A stretch of 46,688 nt of DNA from Candidatus Colinaster equi. Lineage in GTDB: Bacteria > Bacillota > Clostridia > Lachnospirales > Lachnospiraceae. Below are positions 8,329 through 16,633 of the stretch, piece by piece (position 1 is the stretch's first letter; each line of letters begins with the position of its first letter). The position numbers and the translations under genes were made by a program. The notes below the pieces were generated by a model that saw only the letters and a list, made by a program, of their open reading frames with translations, was not told where the DNA came from and did not search any database. The DNA lies in the NCBI GenBank assembly GCA_018064425.1, contig JAGHVF010000022.1:1-46688 (forward strand). Reading direction: 5' to 3'.

Positions 8329-9531
8329 CTACATACTCTTTTGCAAAACAAGTGCTTTAAATACATCACCACGTTCTTCAAAATTTTTAAAATATCCATA
8401 CGAAGCAGCTGCCGGCGAAAGAATAACCGCTGCTCCCTTTTTCGTAATCTCCTTTGATAATTTCACGGCTTCCTGCAAATTCTCCACATAATATGTGTTA
8501 CTCATTACAGCAATTTTATCGGAATCATATATTCTTTTTCCGGACGCATACATGCATATATATTTGTATTCACTATGTCCCTTTATAAAATCAATCAATT
8601 TGGAATAATCTATTCCCCTATCCATTCCACCAATCAAAATTGTCTCAGCACCCGAAATACTGTTTAGTGCGCTTATGGCAGCCTCCGGTATGGTAGATAT
8701 GGAATCATCGTAAAATCTAACTCCATCTACTTCACCAACCGCTTCAAGTCTATGAGATAATCCGGTGAAATCAGCAATAGCTTCAAGCACCTTCTTACTA
8801 TCACAATTATATATATCTGTCGCAATTCGATATACAAACTCTGCGTTGAATTTGTTATGTAAACCTTCTATTGATAATTGGTAATCATTCACATCATCCT
8901 TGCTTATAATGATTTCTTTTGCAAGTGTATCAATCTTTGGCACATTGTCGCCATGATAAAAGAAATCACCCGATTTCTGATAAACTGCAACATGTGATTT
9001 TGCTTCAAAGTATTTTTCCATCGTATGATAGTAATCCAGATGTTCTTCAAACAGATTTAGGAATACTGCTATATGCGGAGATACTTTCGTGTGACATAAC
9101 TGATGGCAACTCATCTCATACACAACAATCGTATCCTCTGTCATTGCATCATAATAATCAAGACACGGTTGTCCGATATTACCTAATAGCAGCACCGGTC
9201 TGTCTGTACATTTACTCAATACCGTATATAGCATTGTTGATGTAGTACTTTTACCTTTTGTACCTGTTATTCCGATTACATTATCTCTATACTTTTGCAA
9301 GAAGAATTCTGTCTGCGAAGTAACAATATCATCATCTTCTTCCATAACAATGCCGGGACTTTTGAAAATGCAATCATACTCGCTTTCGTCAATATCTTCC
9401 TTCTTACCTTCAAAAACAGTTACGCTCTGCGGCTTACACACTCTGCCAAGAAAGTTCTCTGTTGATTTACCTTCCCGTCCATAGCCCCATATCAGTATTC
9501 TTTTTTTATCAAGACTTCTTTCAGTTATCAT
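8329..9531 (-). CDS. MurD-like Mur ligase
   Basis: Mur ligases join amino acids to UDP-MurNAc precursors using ATP; MurD adds D-glutamate. All three domains are recognisable: an N-terminal Rossmann-like part (ILIWGYGREGKST), a central ATP domain with GITGTKGKST (87-96), and a C-terminal domain with GGMDRGIDY and LSPAAASYGYFKNFEERG as in MurD. The lysine that is carbamylated in MurD would be Lys178 in YFEAKSHV. It is short (400 residues against about 450). The P-loop has Lys in place of the usual Asn (GTNGK becomes GTKGK), and the MurD SSFQL-like motif reads MSCHQL. It lies among acyltransferase and exporter genes rather than in a division/cell-wall cluster, so it may be a paralog with another substrate. 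A GAGGA site precedes the ATG. Confidence 0.75.
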   Translation of the reverse strand: MITERSLDKKRILIWGYGREGKSTENFLGRVCKPQSVTVFEGKKEDIDESEYDCIFKSPGIVMEEDDDIVTSQTEFFLQKYRDNVIGITGTKGKSTTSTMLYTVLSKCTDRPVLLLGNIGQPCLDYYDAMTEDTIVVYEMSCHQLCHTKVSPHIAVFLNLFEEHLDYYHTMEKYFEAKSHVAVYQKSGDFFYHGDNVPKIDTLAKEIIISKDDVNDYQLSIEGLHNKFNAEFVYRIATDIYNCDSKKVLEAIADFTGLSHRLEAVGEVDGVRFYDDSISTIPEAAISALNSISGAETILIGGMDRGIDYSKLIDFIKGHSEYKYICMYASGKRIYDSDKIAVMSNTYYVENLQEAVKLSKEITKKGAAVILSPAAASYGYFKNFEERGDVFKALVLQKSM

Positions 9532-9564
9532 CTGTATCCTCTTTTGGCATTTGTAATCAGCACA

Positions 9565-10584
9565 TTAATATCCGTGTGCATTCATAAAATCAACCCATTT
9601 GTAATAATATTTGGCTTTAAGATGTACTCCGTCAAATGTAATTTCCGGATCCAACCCGCCGGTTTCATCAACAACGGCAGGATTCATATCCAGATAAAAA
9701 ATGTCTTTGCCATTTGCAAATGCCGCAATCGCAGCATTTTTTGCATTAATATTATCATTGTTATATACGTCACTCTCATCTGAATATTCTGTTGTAACAT
9801 ACATAATACTAAGAATTATTATCCTTGCATCCGGTTGATATTCGCGAATAAGATCAAGATTCTCTTTGAATTTATTGGGATAACTATCGGGAGTACCACA
9901 TCCCAGTTCATTAATACCTATCATTATATAGATATTGTCAAAACTTCTGCTGCTCAATACTTCCGGTACCGTAGATTTCAGTCCTTTTCCGATACCAACA
10001 TTCTCTGTCATCATCGTAAAAACAGTCAATCCCGTCTTAAAACAAAAGCTGGCTTCATCATATCCGGAATAATCATATAAGCCTTCCATTCTTGAGTCAC
10101 CGATAAACAAAGAATTGGCATAGTACGACGCATCAACATGTTTAAAGTCATAATCTGACGTAAGCGGATGTACTCCGGGATTCTCATAATATCTCGATCT
10201 CGCCGGATTATCATTCCACAAATCGTACTTAGTCACACCACCATTACCGTACGCCACTCCGTATTCACTCAAATCTGTTTCCAGCTCATATACGGGTTCT
10301 TGCGTTGTGCTCTCCTCTTCCGTCTCCGTAACCGTTTCTTCCGGTTCCGTAGTCTCGGCACTGTCAGTTTCAGTTTCTTCTTCCGCAACCGCTACATTCT
10401 CAGCTTTTTCCTGTTGTATCATAGCCACTGCAGCAGGATGATCTAATGTAATATAAAAAGCATAATCGCTGTTATATACATATATTGCTCCACCTATCAG
10501 AAAAAACAAAACAGAAATTGCTGATACCGCAAATAATGGACATTTCCTTATGCACTTTTTCCAAAAATTATTATTCTTATCCAT
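9565..10584 (-). CDS. Membrane-anchored SGNH/GDSL hydrolase
   Basis: One N-terminal membrane helix (about residues 16-37) anchors the protein with its catalytic part outside. A low-complexity Glu/Thr linker follows (about 58-105). The SGNH domain shows block I as FIGDSRMEGL with Ser164, block III as MIGINELG with Asn225, and block V as FDGVHLK with Asp318 and His321, so the catalytic set is complete. In this family such proteins add or remove acyl groups on cell-surface polymers. It lies 19 bp after an MBOAT gene, and this pair is a known arrangement in which the MBOAT protein moves acyl groups across the membrane and the SGNH protein transfers them. The acceptor polymer is not known. Confidence 0.85.
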   Translation of the reverse strand: MDKNNNFWKKCIRKCPLFAVSAISVLFFLIGGAIYVYNSDYAFYITLDHPAAVAMIQQEKAENVAVAEEETETDSAETTEPEETVTETEEESTTQEPVYELETDLSEYGVAYGNGGVTKYDLWNDNPARSRYYENPGVHPLTSDYDFKHVDASYYANSLFIGDSRMEGLYDYSGYDEASFCFKTGLTVFTMMTENVGIGKGLKSTVPEVLSSRSFDNIYIMIGINELGCGTPDSYPNKFKENLDLIREYQPDARIIILSIMYVTTEYSDESDVYNNDNINAKNAAIAAFANGKDIFYLDMNPAVVDETGGLDPEITFDGVHLKAKYYYKWVDFMNAHGY

Positions 10585-10603
10585 TACACTCCAATATCAA
10601 GCA

Positions 10604-12025
10604 TTAAAAAGAGAAATAAATGAACGGATTATTTCCTGATTGTGCCAACTGATATATACATACCCACAGTATTATCAATAGCAATGCTTTAACAAGCCAA
10701 CTTTTTCCAAACTTCTCCAACCACTTCTGCGGATACGGCGTACAAAAGAATGCACACAATAGTATCATCCACCAATATACACTGATTAACTCGACAAATT
10801 TGTCATATCCATTATTTACCATTCCCGGTAATTTCACAAAGAACATTCGACATAAATATTCGCCAAGTAATTGCAAATCCGTTATGTTAAATATTGTCCA
10901 GGAAACAGGGATTAGTAACCACATATATATATGGCCAATCACCTTACTCTTCTCAACCAATTCTCCAAGAAATGTCTTCTCAATTGCAATTACAATAAAC
11001 AGAAACAGTCCCCATACAAGGAAATTATAACTAGCTCCGTGCCATAATCCCGTTAACATCCACACAATCAATAGATTGATATACATTCTGCATTGGCCTT
11101 TTCTGTTACCTCCAAGCGGTATATAGAGATAATCTCTGAACCATGTTCCAAGTGTTATATGCCATTTTCTCCAGAATTCTGTCATCGATTTGACCATGTA
11201 TGGATTATCAAAATTGGTCGGCAAACGAAAACCTAACATATTACCTACACCAATTGCCATAAGCGAATAACCCGCAAAATCAAAATATATCTCAAATGAA
11301 TACCCAATTGCCCCAAGCCAAGCTGTAAGCGGATCTATTCCCAGTGCACCGACTCTCCAGACATCATTCCACAATGAAGCTATCTTGTCTGCCAGCAATA
11401 CTTTATATCCCAAGCCAACAATAAAAGTCGTTATTCCCTGCTCCAGCATTGCAGGATTAGCATATCTGTAAGACACCAACGTTCTTTCAATTATCTCATA
11501 TCGTGTTATCGGTCCCGATGTTATCTGAGGGAACATTGTCGCATATGTTGCAAAATGAAAAAGACTCACCTTTTCTTCATATTTACGACGATATACATCC
11601 ACCACAAAAGAAATCATCTGAAATGTATAAAAGCTAATTCCTAAAGGCAAAGTCAGTAATGGCGCCGCAAGACTAAGATTGGCAACGGAATTCGCAATAC
11701 TTATTCCAAATCCCAAATACTTAAAAATCAGCAAAAGTGCAATATTAAAAATGAGTGCACAAATAAGCCACACTCTGCGTGCGGCTATATTACTAACATT
11801 ATTCTCCTTATCATATTCGTTTAATCTATATATTCTGTTCGCATAAAAATAGTTTACCAATACCGAAAAGGCAAGCAATACAAGATAGTACGGATTTCCA
11901 CAAGCGTAAAACACCATGCTTCCTATGAGAAGCACGGCATTACGGTATCTTGGTTTAACCAAATAATATACAATTAGAAATATAGGAATAAAACGAAGTA
12001 TAAAAGATAAGCTCGAAAACGCCAT
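10604..12025 (-). CDS. MBOAT family membrane O-acyltransferase
   Basis: The 473-residue protein has 10 to 12 membrane helices and the family hallmarks: FPQITSGPI near residue 165, MTEFWRKWHITLGTWFRDY (about 281-299) and the putative catalytic histidine in LTGLWHGASYNF (His329). These match AlgI/DltB/PatA-type proteins, which pass acetyl or other acyl groups from the cytoplasm to extracellular acceptors. The SGNH gene 19 bp downstream is the expected partner. It starts 15 bp after telA. Whether peptidoglycan, teichoic acid or an exopolysaccharide is modified cannot be told. DltA and DltC are absent here, which argues against D-alanylation from this locus. Confidence 0.92.
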   Translation of the reverse strand: MAFSSLSFILRFIPIFLIVYYLVKPRYRNAVLLIGSMVFYACGNPYYLVLLAFSVLVNYFYANRIYRLNEYDKENNVSNIAARRVWLICALIFNIALLLIFKYLGFGISIANSVANLSLAAPLLTLPLGISFYTFQMISFVVDVYRRKYEEKVSLFHFATYATMFPQITSGPITRYEIIERTLVSYRYANPAMLEQGITTFIVGLGYKVLLADKIASLWNDVWRVGALGIDPLTAWLGAIGYSFEIYFDFAGYSLMAIGVGNMLGFRLPTNFDNPYMVKSMTEFWRKWHITLGTWFRDYLYIPLGGNRKGQCRMYINLLIVWMLTGLWHGASYNFLVWGLFLFIVIAIEKTFLGELVEKSKVIGHIYMWLLIPVSWTIFNITDLQLLGEYLCRMFFVKLPGMVNNGYDKFVELISVYWWMILLCAFFCTPYPQKWLEKFGKSWLVKALLLIILWVCIYQLAQSGNNPFIYFSF

Positions 12026-12040
12026 CTATGCCTATTCCTT

Positions 12041-13120
12041 TCAATTCTTATTAATTGATGTCTGACTTACTTCAAGAATCTTCTGTTTCATCTGATCCTC
12101 AATACGTGCAAGCTCAGTCTCTGCCTCTGCACGCTTCACTCTTCCCTCCTGCTGAATCTTCATCACTTCATCAAGCGTATCGATAAGTGACTGATTCGTC
12201 TGTGTCAATGTCTCAATATCAACAAGTCCTCTCTCACTTTCCTTCGCTGTATCAATTGATGCAATCTTAAGTGCTTCAGCATTCTTTCTGAGCAATTCGT
12301 TAGTAGCATCCGTTACATCTCTCTGTGCTTTGGCAGCATCCTGAGAGTGGTCAAGACCAATTGCAATAACCATCTGGCTCTTCCACAACGGAATAGTATT
12401 AACAAGTGTTGACTGTATCTTCTCAGACATAACAGTATCATTGTTCTGAATCAGTCTGATCTGAGGAGCCATCTGCATTGAAATATTACGCGTAAGTTCA
12501 AGATCGTATACTTTCTTCTCAAATCTGTCTATTAATGCCGCATAGTCCTTGGCAGCCTGAGCGTCCTCAGGCAGACCTGTTTGCTCGGCAACAGCAAGAA
12601 GTGCCGGTAATTCCTGATTTTTTGCCTGTGCAATCTTCTCCTTACCTGCAACAATATAAAGTGATAATTCCTTAAAATACTGCAAATTGGAATCATACAT
12701 CTGATCAAGCATAGCTACATCTTTCATCAAAGTTACCTGATGATTTTCCATCACTTTTACAATTCCGTTAATATTTGTCTCAGCTTTATCATATTTTGCT
12801 TTGAGTGCAGTCACTCTGTTTGCACTCTTTTTGAATATTCCAAGGAAGCCCTTCTGCTCGGTTGCATCAAAACTCTTAAGTTCTGTTACAACACCGCTTA
12901 ACATATCTCCGATTTCACCAAGGTCCTTTGTTTTAACAGATTCAAGAGCAGATTCTGAAAAATCAGCAATTTTTTTCTGTGCTCCTGCGCCGTATTGCAG
13001 TACAAGCTGCGAATCATGAAGGTCAATTCCTTCCACATAGCTTGCAACTGTAGCCTGTTCTTCAGGTGTCAATTCCATCTTTGGTGCTTCTGCAATTACT
13101 GCATTCATATCATCAGTCAT
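12041..13120 (-). CDS. Toxic anion resistance protein, TelA family
   Basis: This 359-residue soluble protein is almost all helical, with heptad-rich stretches, as in the TelA/KlaA family that includes B. subtilis YaaN. Members have been tied to resistance to tellurite, nisin or cell-envelope agents, but the biochemical activity is unknown. I chose the ATG at 13120 because GGAGGG lies seven bases upstream; the in-frame ATG at 13135 itself overlaps that site. It follows the XpaC-like gene by 15 bp, the same pairing as xpaC-yaaN of Bacillus. No signal peptide or membrane segment is seen. It lies in front of the acyltransferase genes, hinting at an envelope-stress role. Confidence 0.88.
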   Translation of the reverse strand: MTDDMNAVIAEAPKMELTPEEQATVASYVEGIDLHDSQLVLQYGAGAQKKIADFSESALESVKTKDLGEIGDMLSGVVTELKSFDATEQKGFLGIFKKSANRVTALKAKYDKAETNINGIVKVMENHQVTLMKDVAMLDQMYDSNLQYFKELSLYIVAGKEKIAQAKNQELPALLAVAEQTGLPEDAQAAKDYAALIDRFEKKVYDLELTRNISMQMAPQIRLIQNNDTVMSEKIQSTLVNTIPLWKSQMVIAIGLDHSQDAAKAQRDVTDATNELLRKNAEALKIASIDTAKESERGLVDIETLTQTNQSLIDTLDEVMKIQQEGRVKRAEAETELARIEDQMKQKILEVSQTSINKN

Positions 13121-13135
13121 CTTCATACCCTCCAT

Positions 13136-14425
13136 TTATTCATTACTATTCATAACATCATCAGCCAGACCTTCCTGTTGTAGCATCGTCTTCAACACCT
13201 TGGCATCTGCTGTCACATCCCACACTGAATCTCTGAACAATTTATTCAGCAACTCGACAAAGGCCTTATTTATTGTATCAAGCGTCTTCTCAATCTCGTC
13301 CTTTGCATTAAGAATATCCGGTCCCGGTTCACTTACTTTATCGTATTCCGCATATGCTTCAACAAGTTTAATCATAGTCGGTAAATAGTAATCCATAAGC
13401 CTGTGACATTCCTTCATCTGCTCAGGATGCTCGCGTACACGATCGAATATCTCATTTAACAACGACTCCAACCTATCCAATTTGTTTGATATTGATTCAC
13501 CGGGAATAATATCATTAAGTTCGTGTATTCTTTCAATACCACGACGTCCTTCCGTCATCATATTATTGAGTTCGGTTTGTTGTTCGCCACTAAGTCCCGA
13601 TACTTTTTCTTCGGCAACTCCGCTCTCTTCAAGTTGCGTCTTATTCAGCAATTCCACATTCTGCTTTGTAGCACGATATTGATTATACACTTCCGTAGAT
13701 ACAATAAAAGTCTTTTTCTCATCATCCAGATATCCTTCGGGGAAAAAGCCCTTTTCCAACATCCGCTTTATATTCTTAACAACTTTCTTTTGCTCGGTAC
13801 CTGTTGCAGATGCAATATCATCAATTGCACAATACATTTTTTCACTGCATAAGCTCTTATATTTCTTTGCTTTCGCAGATAAATTAACTCCTCGCAACGA
13901 TCCGATAATAAGATAACCGCATGCAAATGTGAAAATCACTCCAACTGCCACAGATCCGACAACCGCCATTCCCTGTAACAATTTGAATAGAGCGCTAATT
14001 GTAAACGGAAGAATCTTCCATACACCTACAATACCCAATCCTAATTTTATAATATTGGAAACCCTGCCAACATCATTGTATTTGACTACCTGATTCGGCT
14101 TCTTAACCATAACCGAACGTTTGAGTTTATTTCGTTCAATCTCGGCTTCCTGTTCTCTATGATATCTTTCCGCAGTTTCTCTCGCCTTGTTCATCTCGGC
14201 TTTAAAGTTACGCTGACCTTCTGTCCTCGTACCGCTTATCGCCTGCGAAGCTGCCTTATTAACGGCATCACCCACATCTCCAAGCACAATATGAACCGAC
14301 TGACCGATTGAATCACTCAATCCGGAAAAATCACCGCTGTTTACGGCATTCATAACAGAATCTTTTATCTGGTTACCCAAATCAGTATATTTTTGTTCAT
14401 AATCATTTTTATTCTGATCGCTCAC
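13136..14425 (-). CDS. XpaC-like protein (5-bromo-4-chloroindolyl phosphate hydrolysis family)
   Basis: This 429-residue protein has an N-terminal helical part of about 125 residues, two membrane helices (about 131-152 and 155-178), a winged-helix-like stretch with ATGTEQKKVVKNIKRMLEKG, and a long C-terminal helical domain with MKECHRLMDYYLPTMIKLVEAY, which is the XpaC hallmark. The family name comes from an old assay of a Bacillus gene and does not establish an enzyme activity. It is directly upstream of telA, the usual partner. The start codon is GTG, with only a distant AGAGG about 12 nt upstream, so translation may be weak. It would be the first gene of the seven-gene envelope cluster. 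Confidence 0.8.
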   Translation of the reverse strand: MSDQNKNDYEQKYTDLGNQIKDSVMNAVNSGDFSGLSDSIGQSVHIVLGDVGDAVNKAASQAISGTRTEGQRNFKAEMNKARETAERYHREQEAEIERNKLKRSVMVKKPNQVVKYNDVGRVSNIIKLGLGIVGVWKILPFTISALFKLLQGMAVVGSVAVGVIFTFACGYLIIGSLRGVNLSAKAKKYKSLCSEKMYCAIDDIASATGTEQKKVVKNIKRMLEKGFFPEGYLDDEKKTFIVSTEVYNQYRATKQNVELLNKTQLEESGVAEEKVSGLSGEQQTELNNMMTEGRRGIERIHELNDIIPGESISNKLDRLESLLNEIFDRVREHPEQMKECHRLMDYYLPTMIKLVEAYAEYDKVSEPGPDILNAKDEIEKTLDTINKAFVELLNKLFRDSVWDVTADAKVLKTMLQQEGLADDVMNSNE

Positions 14426-14525
14426 AATACTATATAACCTCTGTCCTAACCACTATTTGCGTCTATTTTAACACAATCACATCAAATAATTCTATACAAT
14501 ATTACGTACGTATTGCCCAAATACA

Positions 14526-14559
14526 AAAATGTACCGTGGTCAATTATATGACCACGGTA
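14526..14559 (-). terminator. Intrinsic terminator after ftsH
   Basis: A perfect 11-bp stem (TACCGTGGTCA at 14532-14542 with its complement at 14549-14559, 6-nt loop) is followed on the minus strand by ATTTTTG. It lies just after the ftsH stop codon and ends the ftsH transcript before the xpaC cluster. Confidence 0.85.
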
Positions 14560-14563
14560 AAAT

Positions 14564-16528
14564 TTACTTCATATTAATTCTCGAAGCTTTTTCCTCATCC
14601 GGATCGGGTTCAGGCAAACCTTTCAACTCTCTGAATATCTGCATAAACTCTTTTCCTGTAATTGTCTCTTTCTCAATAAGATGCTCGGCTATCTTATCCA
14701 TCACTTCTCTGTTATCTGTTAACAAACGTTTGGCTTCATCATAACTTTCCGCCAATATCTTCATTACTTCTTCATCCACCATTGCTGCTGTGGATTCCGC
14801 ACAATTAAGAGTCGCTTGTCCAGATAAATATTTACTTTCCACAGTTGCAAGTCCGATTAATCCAAACTTCTTACTCATACCATACTGAGTCACCATTGAT
14901 TTGGCAATATCAGTTGCCTTCTCAATATCATTGGATGCTCCGGTTGTAACCGTATCAAATACCAATTCTTCGGCCGCACGACCGCCCAATGTACTTACGA
15001 GCATAGCTCTCAATTCCGCTTCGGTATTAAGATATTTTTCTTCTTCCGGAACCTGCATTACATATCCCAAAGCTCCCATTGTCCTTGGAACGATAGTAAT
15101 CTTCTGAACCGGCTCCGAGTTCTTTTGCAACGCAGAAATAAGTGCATGACCGACTTCATGATATGATACAATTCGTCGCTCTTCTTTGGACATAATTCTG
15201 TCCTTTTTCTCTTTTCCTACCAATACCTGTTCAACAGCAATAAACAAATCCTTCTGGCATACAAATTCTCTGCCTTCTTTAACTGCGTTAATTGCAGCTT
15301 CATTTATCATATTGGCAAGATCCGAACCAACTGCGCCGGATGTCGCTAATGCAATCTCTTCAAAGTCGACCGTCTCATCCATCTTAACATCCTTGGCATG
15401 TACCTTAAGAATATTAACACGTCCCTTTAAATCAGGCTTCTCTACTACAATTCTTCTGTCAAAACGCCCCGGTCTAAGTAATGCCTTATCCAAAATCTCC
15501 GGTCTGTTTGTAGCACCAAGAACGAGAATACCCTTTGTTGTATCAAATCCATCCATCTCAGACAACAATTGGTTAAGTGTCTGTTCACGTTCTTCATTAC
15601 CTCCGCCGTACTTGCTGTCACGGCTTCGTCCAATAGCATCAATCTCATCAATAAAAATGATACACGGCGCATTCTTGTTTGCTTCCTTAAACAAATCACG
15701 AACTCTTGAAGCACCAACACCAACATATAATTCAATGAAATCAGAACCTGTAAGCGAAAAGAACGGTACATGGGCTTCACCTGCCACCGCTTTTGCCAAC
15801 AGTGTTTTACCTGTTCCGGGAGGTCCGACTAACAATGCTCCTTTGGGAAGTTTGGCACCAATCTTGGTATATTTTGCCGGGTCATGGAGAAAATCAACAA
15901 CTTCCACCAACGATTCCTTTGCCTCATCCTCACCTGCAACATCTGCAAATGTTACACCGGTTTCTTTCTGAACATATACCTTTGCATTGGATTTACCAAC
16001 ACCCATTATTCCGCCACCGCCACCGGACATCTTTTTGTATGCAAAACTGAGCAATGCCCACAAAATCACAATCGGTAACACATAAGTAAGCAGAATCGAA
16101 ATAATCCATCCCGAATTATCAGGTATCTCTGTATTAATTGTTACATCTGCATCCAACAATCGCTTAGTCAATGTATCCAAGCTTTCGCTTATTCCTGTAT
16201 AAAATGTAATCTTCGGTGCAGAAGATGAAAAAGGAGATAATATATTTTTATCTTCCTTTTGTGTAGTCTTTGGTGTTATCTCAATTTTGTCGGTACCGAT
16301 ATATACACTTTCAACGCTACCGGCTTCCACCATTTTTACAAATTCATCATAAGATATCTCTTGTGAAGTTGCTCCGTTAATCGCTTTCATAAAATAGCTC
16401 ATAAACAGCAGCGTAAGTAATGCTGCTACAAGCAAAAAAAGCAGGCTCTGCCTTCTCGGAGGCTGATTATTATTACCGGAACCGTTATTTGAACGACCAT
16501 TACCCAAATTATTTGAATTGTTATCCAT
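14564..16528 (-). CDS. ftsH: ATP-dependent zinc metalloprotease FtsH
   Basis: FtsH is a membrane-bound AAA+ protease that removes misfolded and regulatory proteins. The 654 residues show an Asn-rich N-terminus (residues 3-21), membrane helices at about 29-49 and 141-163 flanking an extracytoplasmic segment, Walker A GPPGTGKT (235-242), Walker B IIFIDEIDAIG (290-300), the second region of homology ATNRPEILDKALLRPGRFDR, and the zinc-protease motif HEVGH (457-461). TTAAGGAGAG precedes the ATG. It appears monocistronic: one hairpin terminator lies upstream at 16548-16574 and another right after its stop. Confidence 0.98.
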   Translation of the reverse strand: MDNNSNNLGNGRSNNGSGNNNQPPRRQSLLFLLVAALLTLLFMSYFMKAINGATSQEISYDEFVKMVEAGSVESVYIGTDKIEITPKTTQKEDKNILSPFSSSAPKITFYTGISESLDTLTKRLLDADVTINTEIPDNSGWIISILLTYVLPIVILWALLSFAYKKMSGGGGGIMGVGKSNAKVYVQKETGVTFADVAGEDEAKESLVEVVDFLHDPAKYTKIGAKLPKGALLVGPPGTGKTLLAKAVAGEAHVPFFSLTGSDFIELYVGVGASRVRDLFKEANKNAPCIIFIDEIDAIGRSRDSKYGGGNEEREQTLNQLLSEMDGFDTTKGILVLGATNRPEILDKALLRPGRFDRRIVVEKPDLKGRVNILKVHAKDVKMDETVDFEEIALATSGAVGSDLANMINEAAINAVKEGREFVCQKDLFIAVEQVLVGKEKKDRIMSKEERRIVSYHEVGHALISALQKNSEPVQKITIVPRTMGALGYVMQVPEEEKYLNTEAELRAMLVSTLGGRAAEELVFDTVTTGASNDIEKATDIAKSMVTQYGMSKKFGLIGLATVESKYLSGQATLNCAESTAAMVDEEVMKILAESYDEAKRLLTDNREVMDKIAEHLIEKETITGKEFMQIFRELKGLPEPDPDEEKASRINMK

Positions 16529-16544
16529 TTTCTCTCCTTAAATA

Positions 16545-16574
16545 ATTAAAACTGCCAGCATAACTGACAGTTTT
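16545..16574 (-). terminator. Probable intrinsic terminator after the DUF1846 gene
   Basis: An 11-bp stem with one G-U pair (16548-16558 with 16564-16574, 5-nt loop) is followed on the minus strand by a T-rich tract beginning in the stem (TTTTAATTATTT). It lies 60 bp after the DUF1846 stop and 20 bp before the ftsH start, so an ftsH promoter would have to overlap or lie within it. Confidence 0.65.
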
Positions 16575-16633
16575 GATTATACGTTATACAAAAATATAAA
16601 ACAATTAAAAAACTATGAATTATTGCACAAGCA

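Noticed and set aside
14503..14512. Palindrome TACGTACGTA upstream of the xpaC-like gene
   Set aside because: It is short, has no second copy nearby and is not positioned against a clear promoter, so it cannot be called an operator.
15186..15971. A 261-codon plus-strand reading frame opposite ftsH
   Set aside because: It lies wholly antisense to the conserved AAA and protease core of ftsH, has a Ser/Pro/Thr-rich composition typical of reverse-strand shadows, and has no ribosome site.
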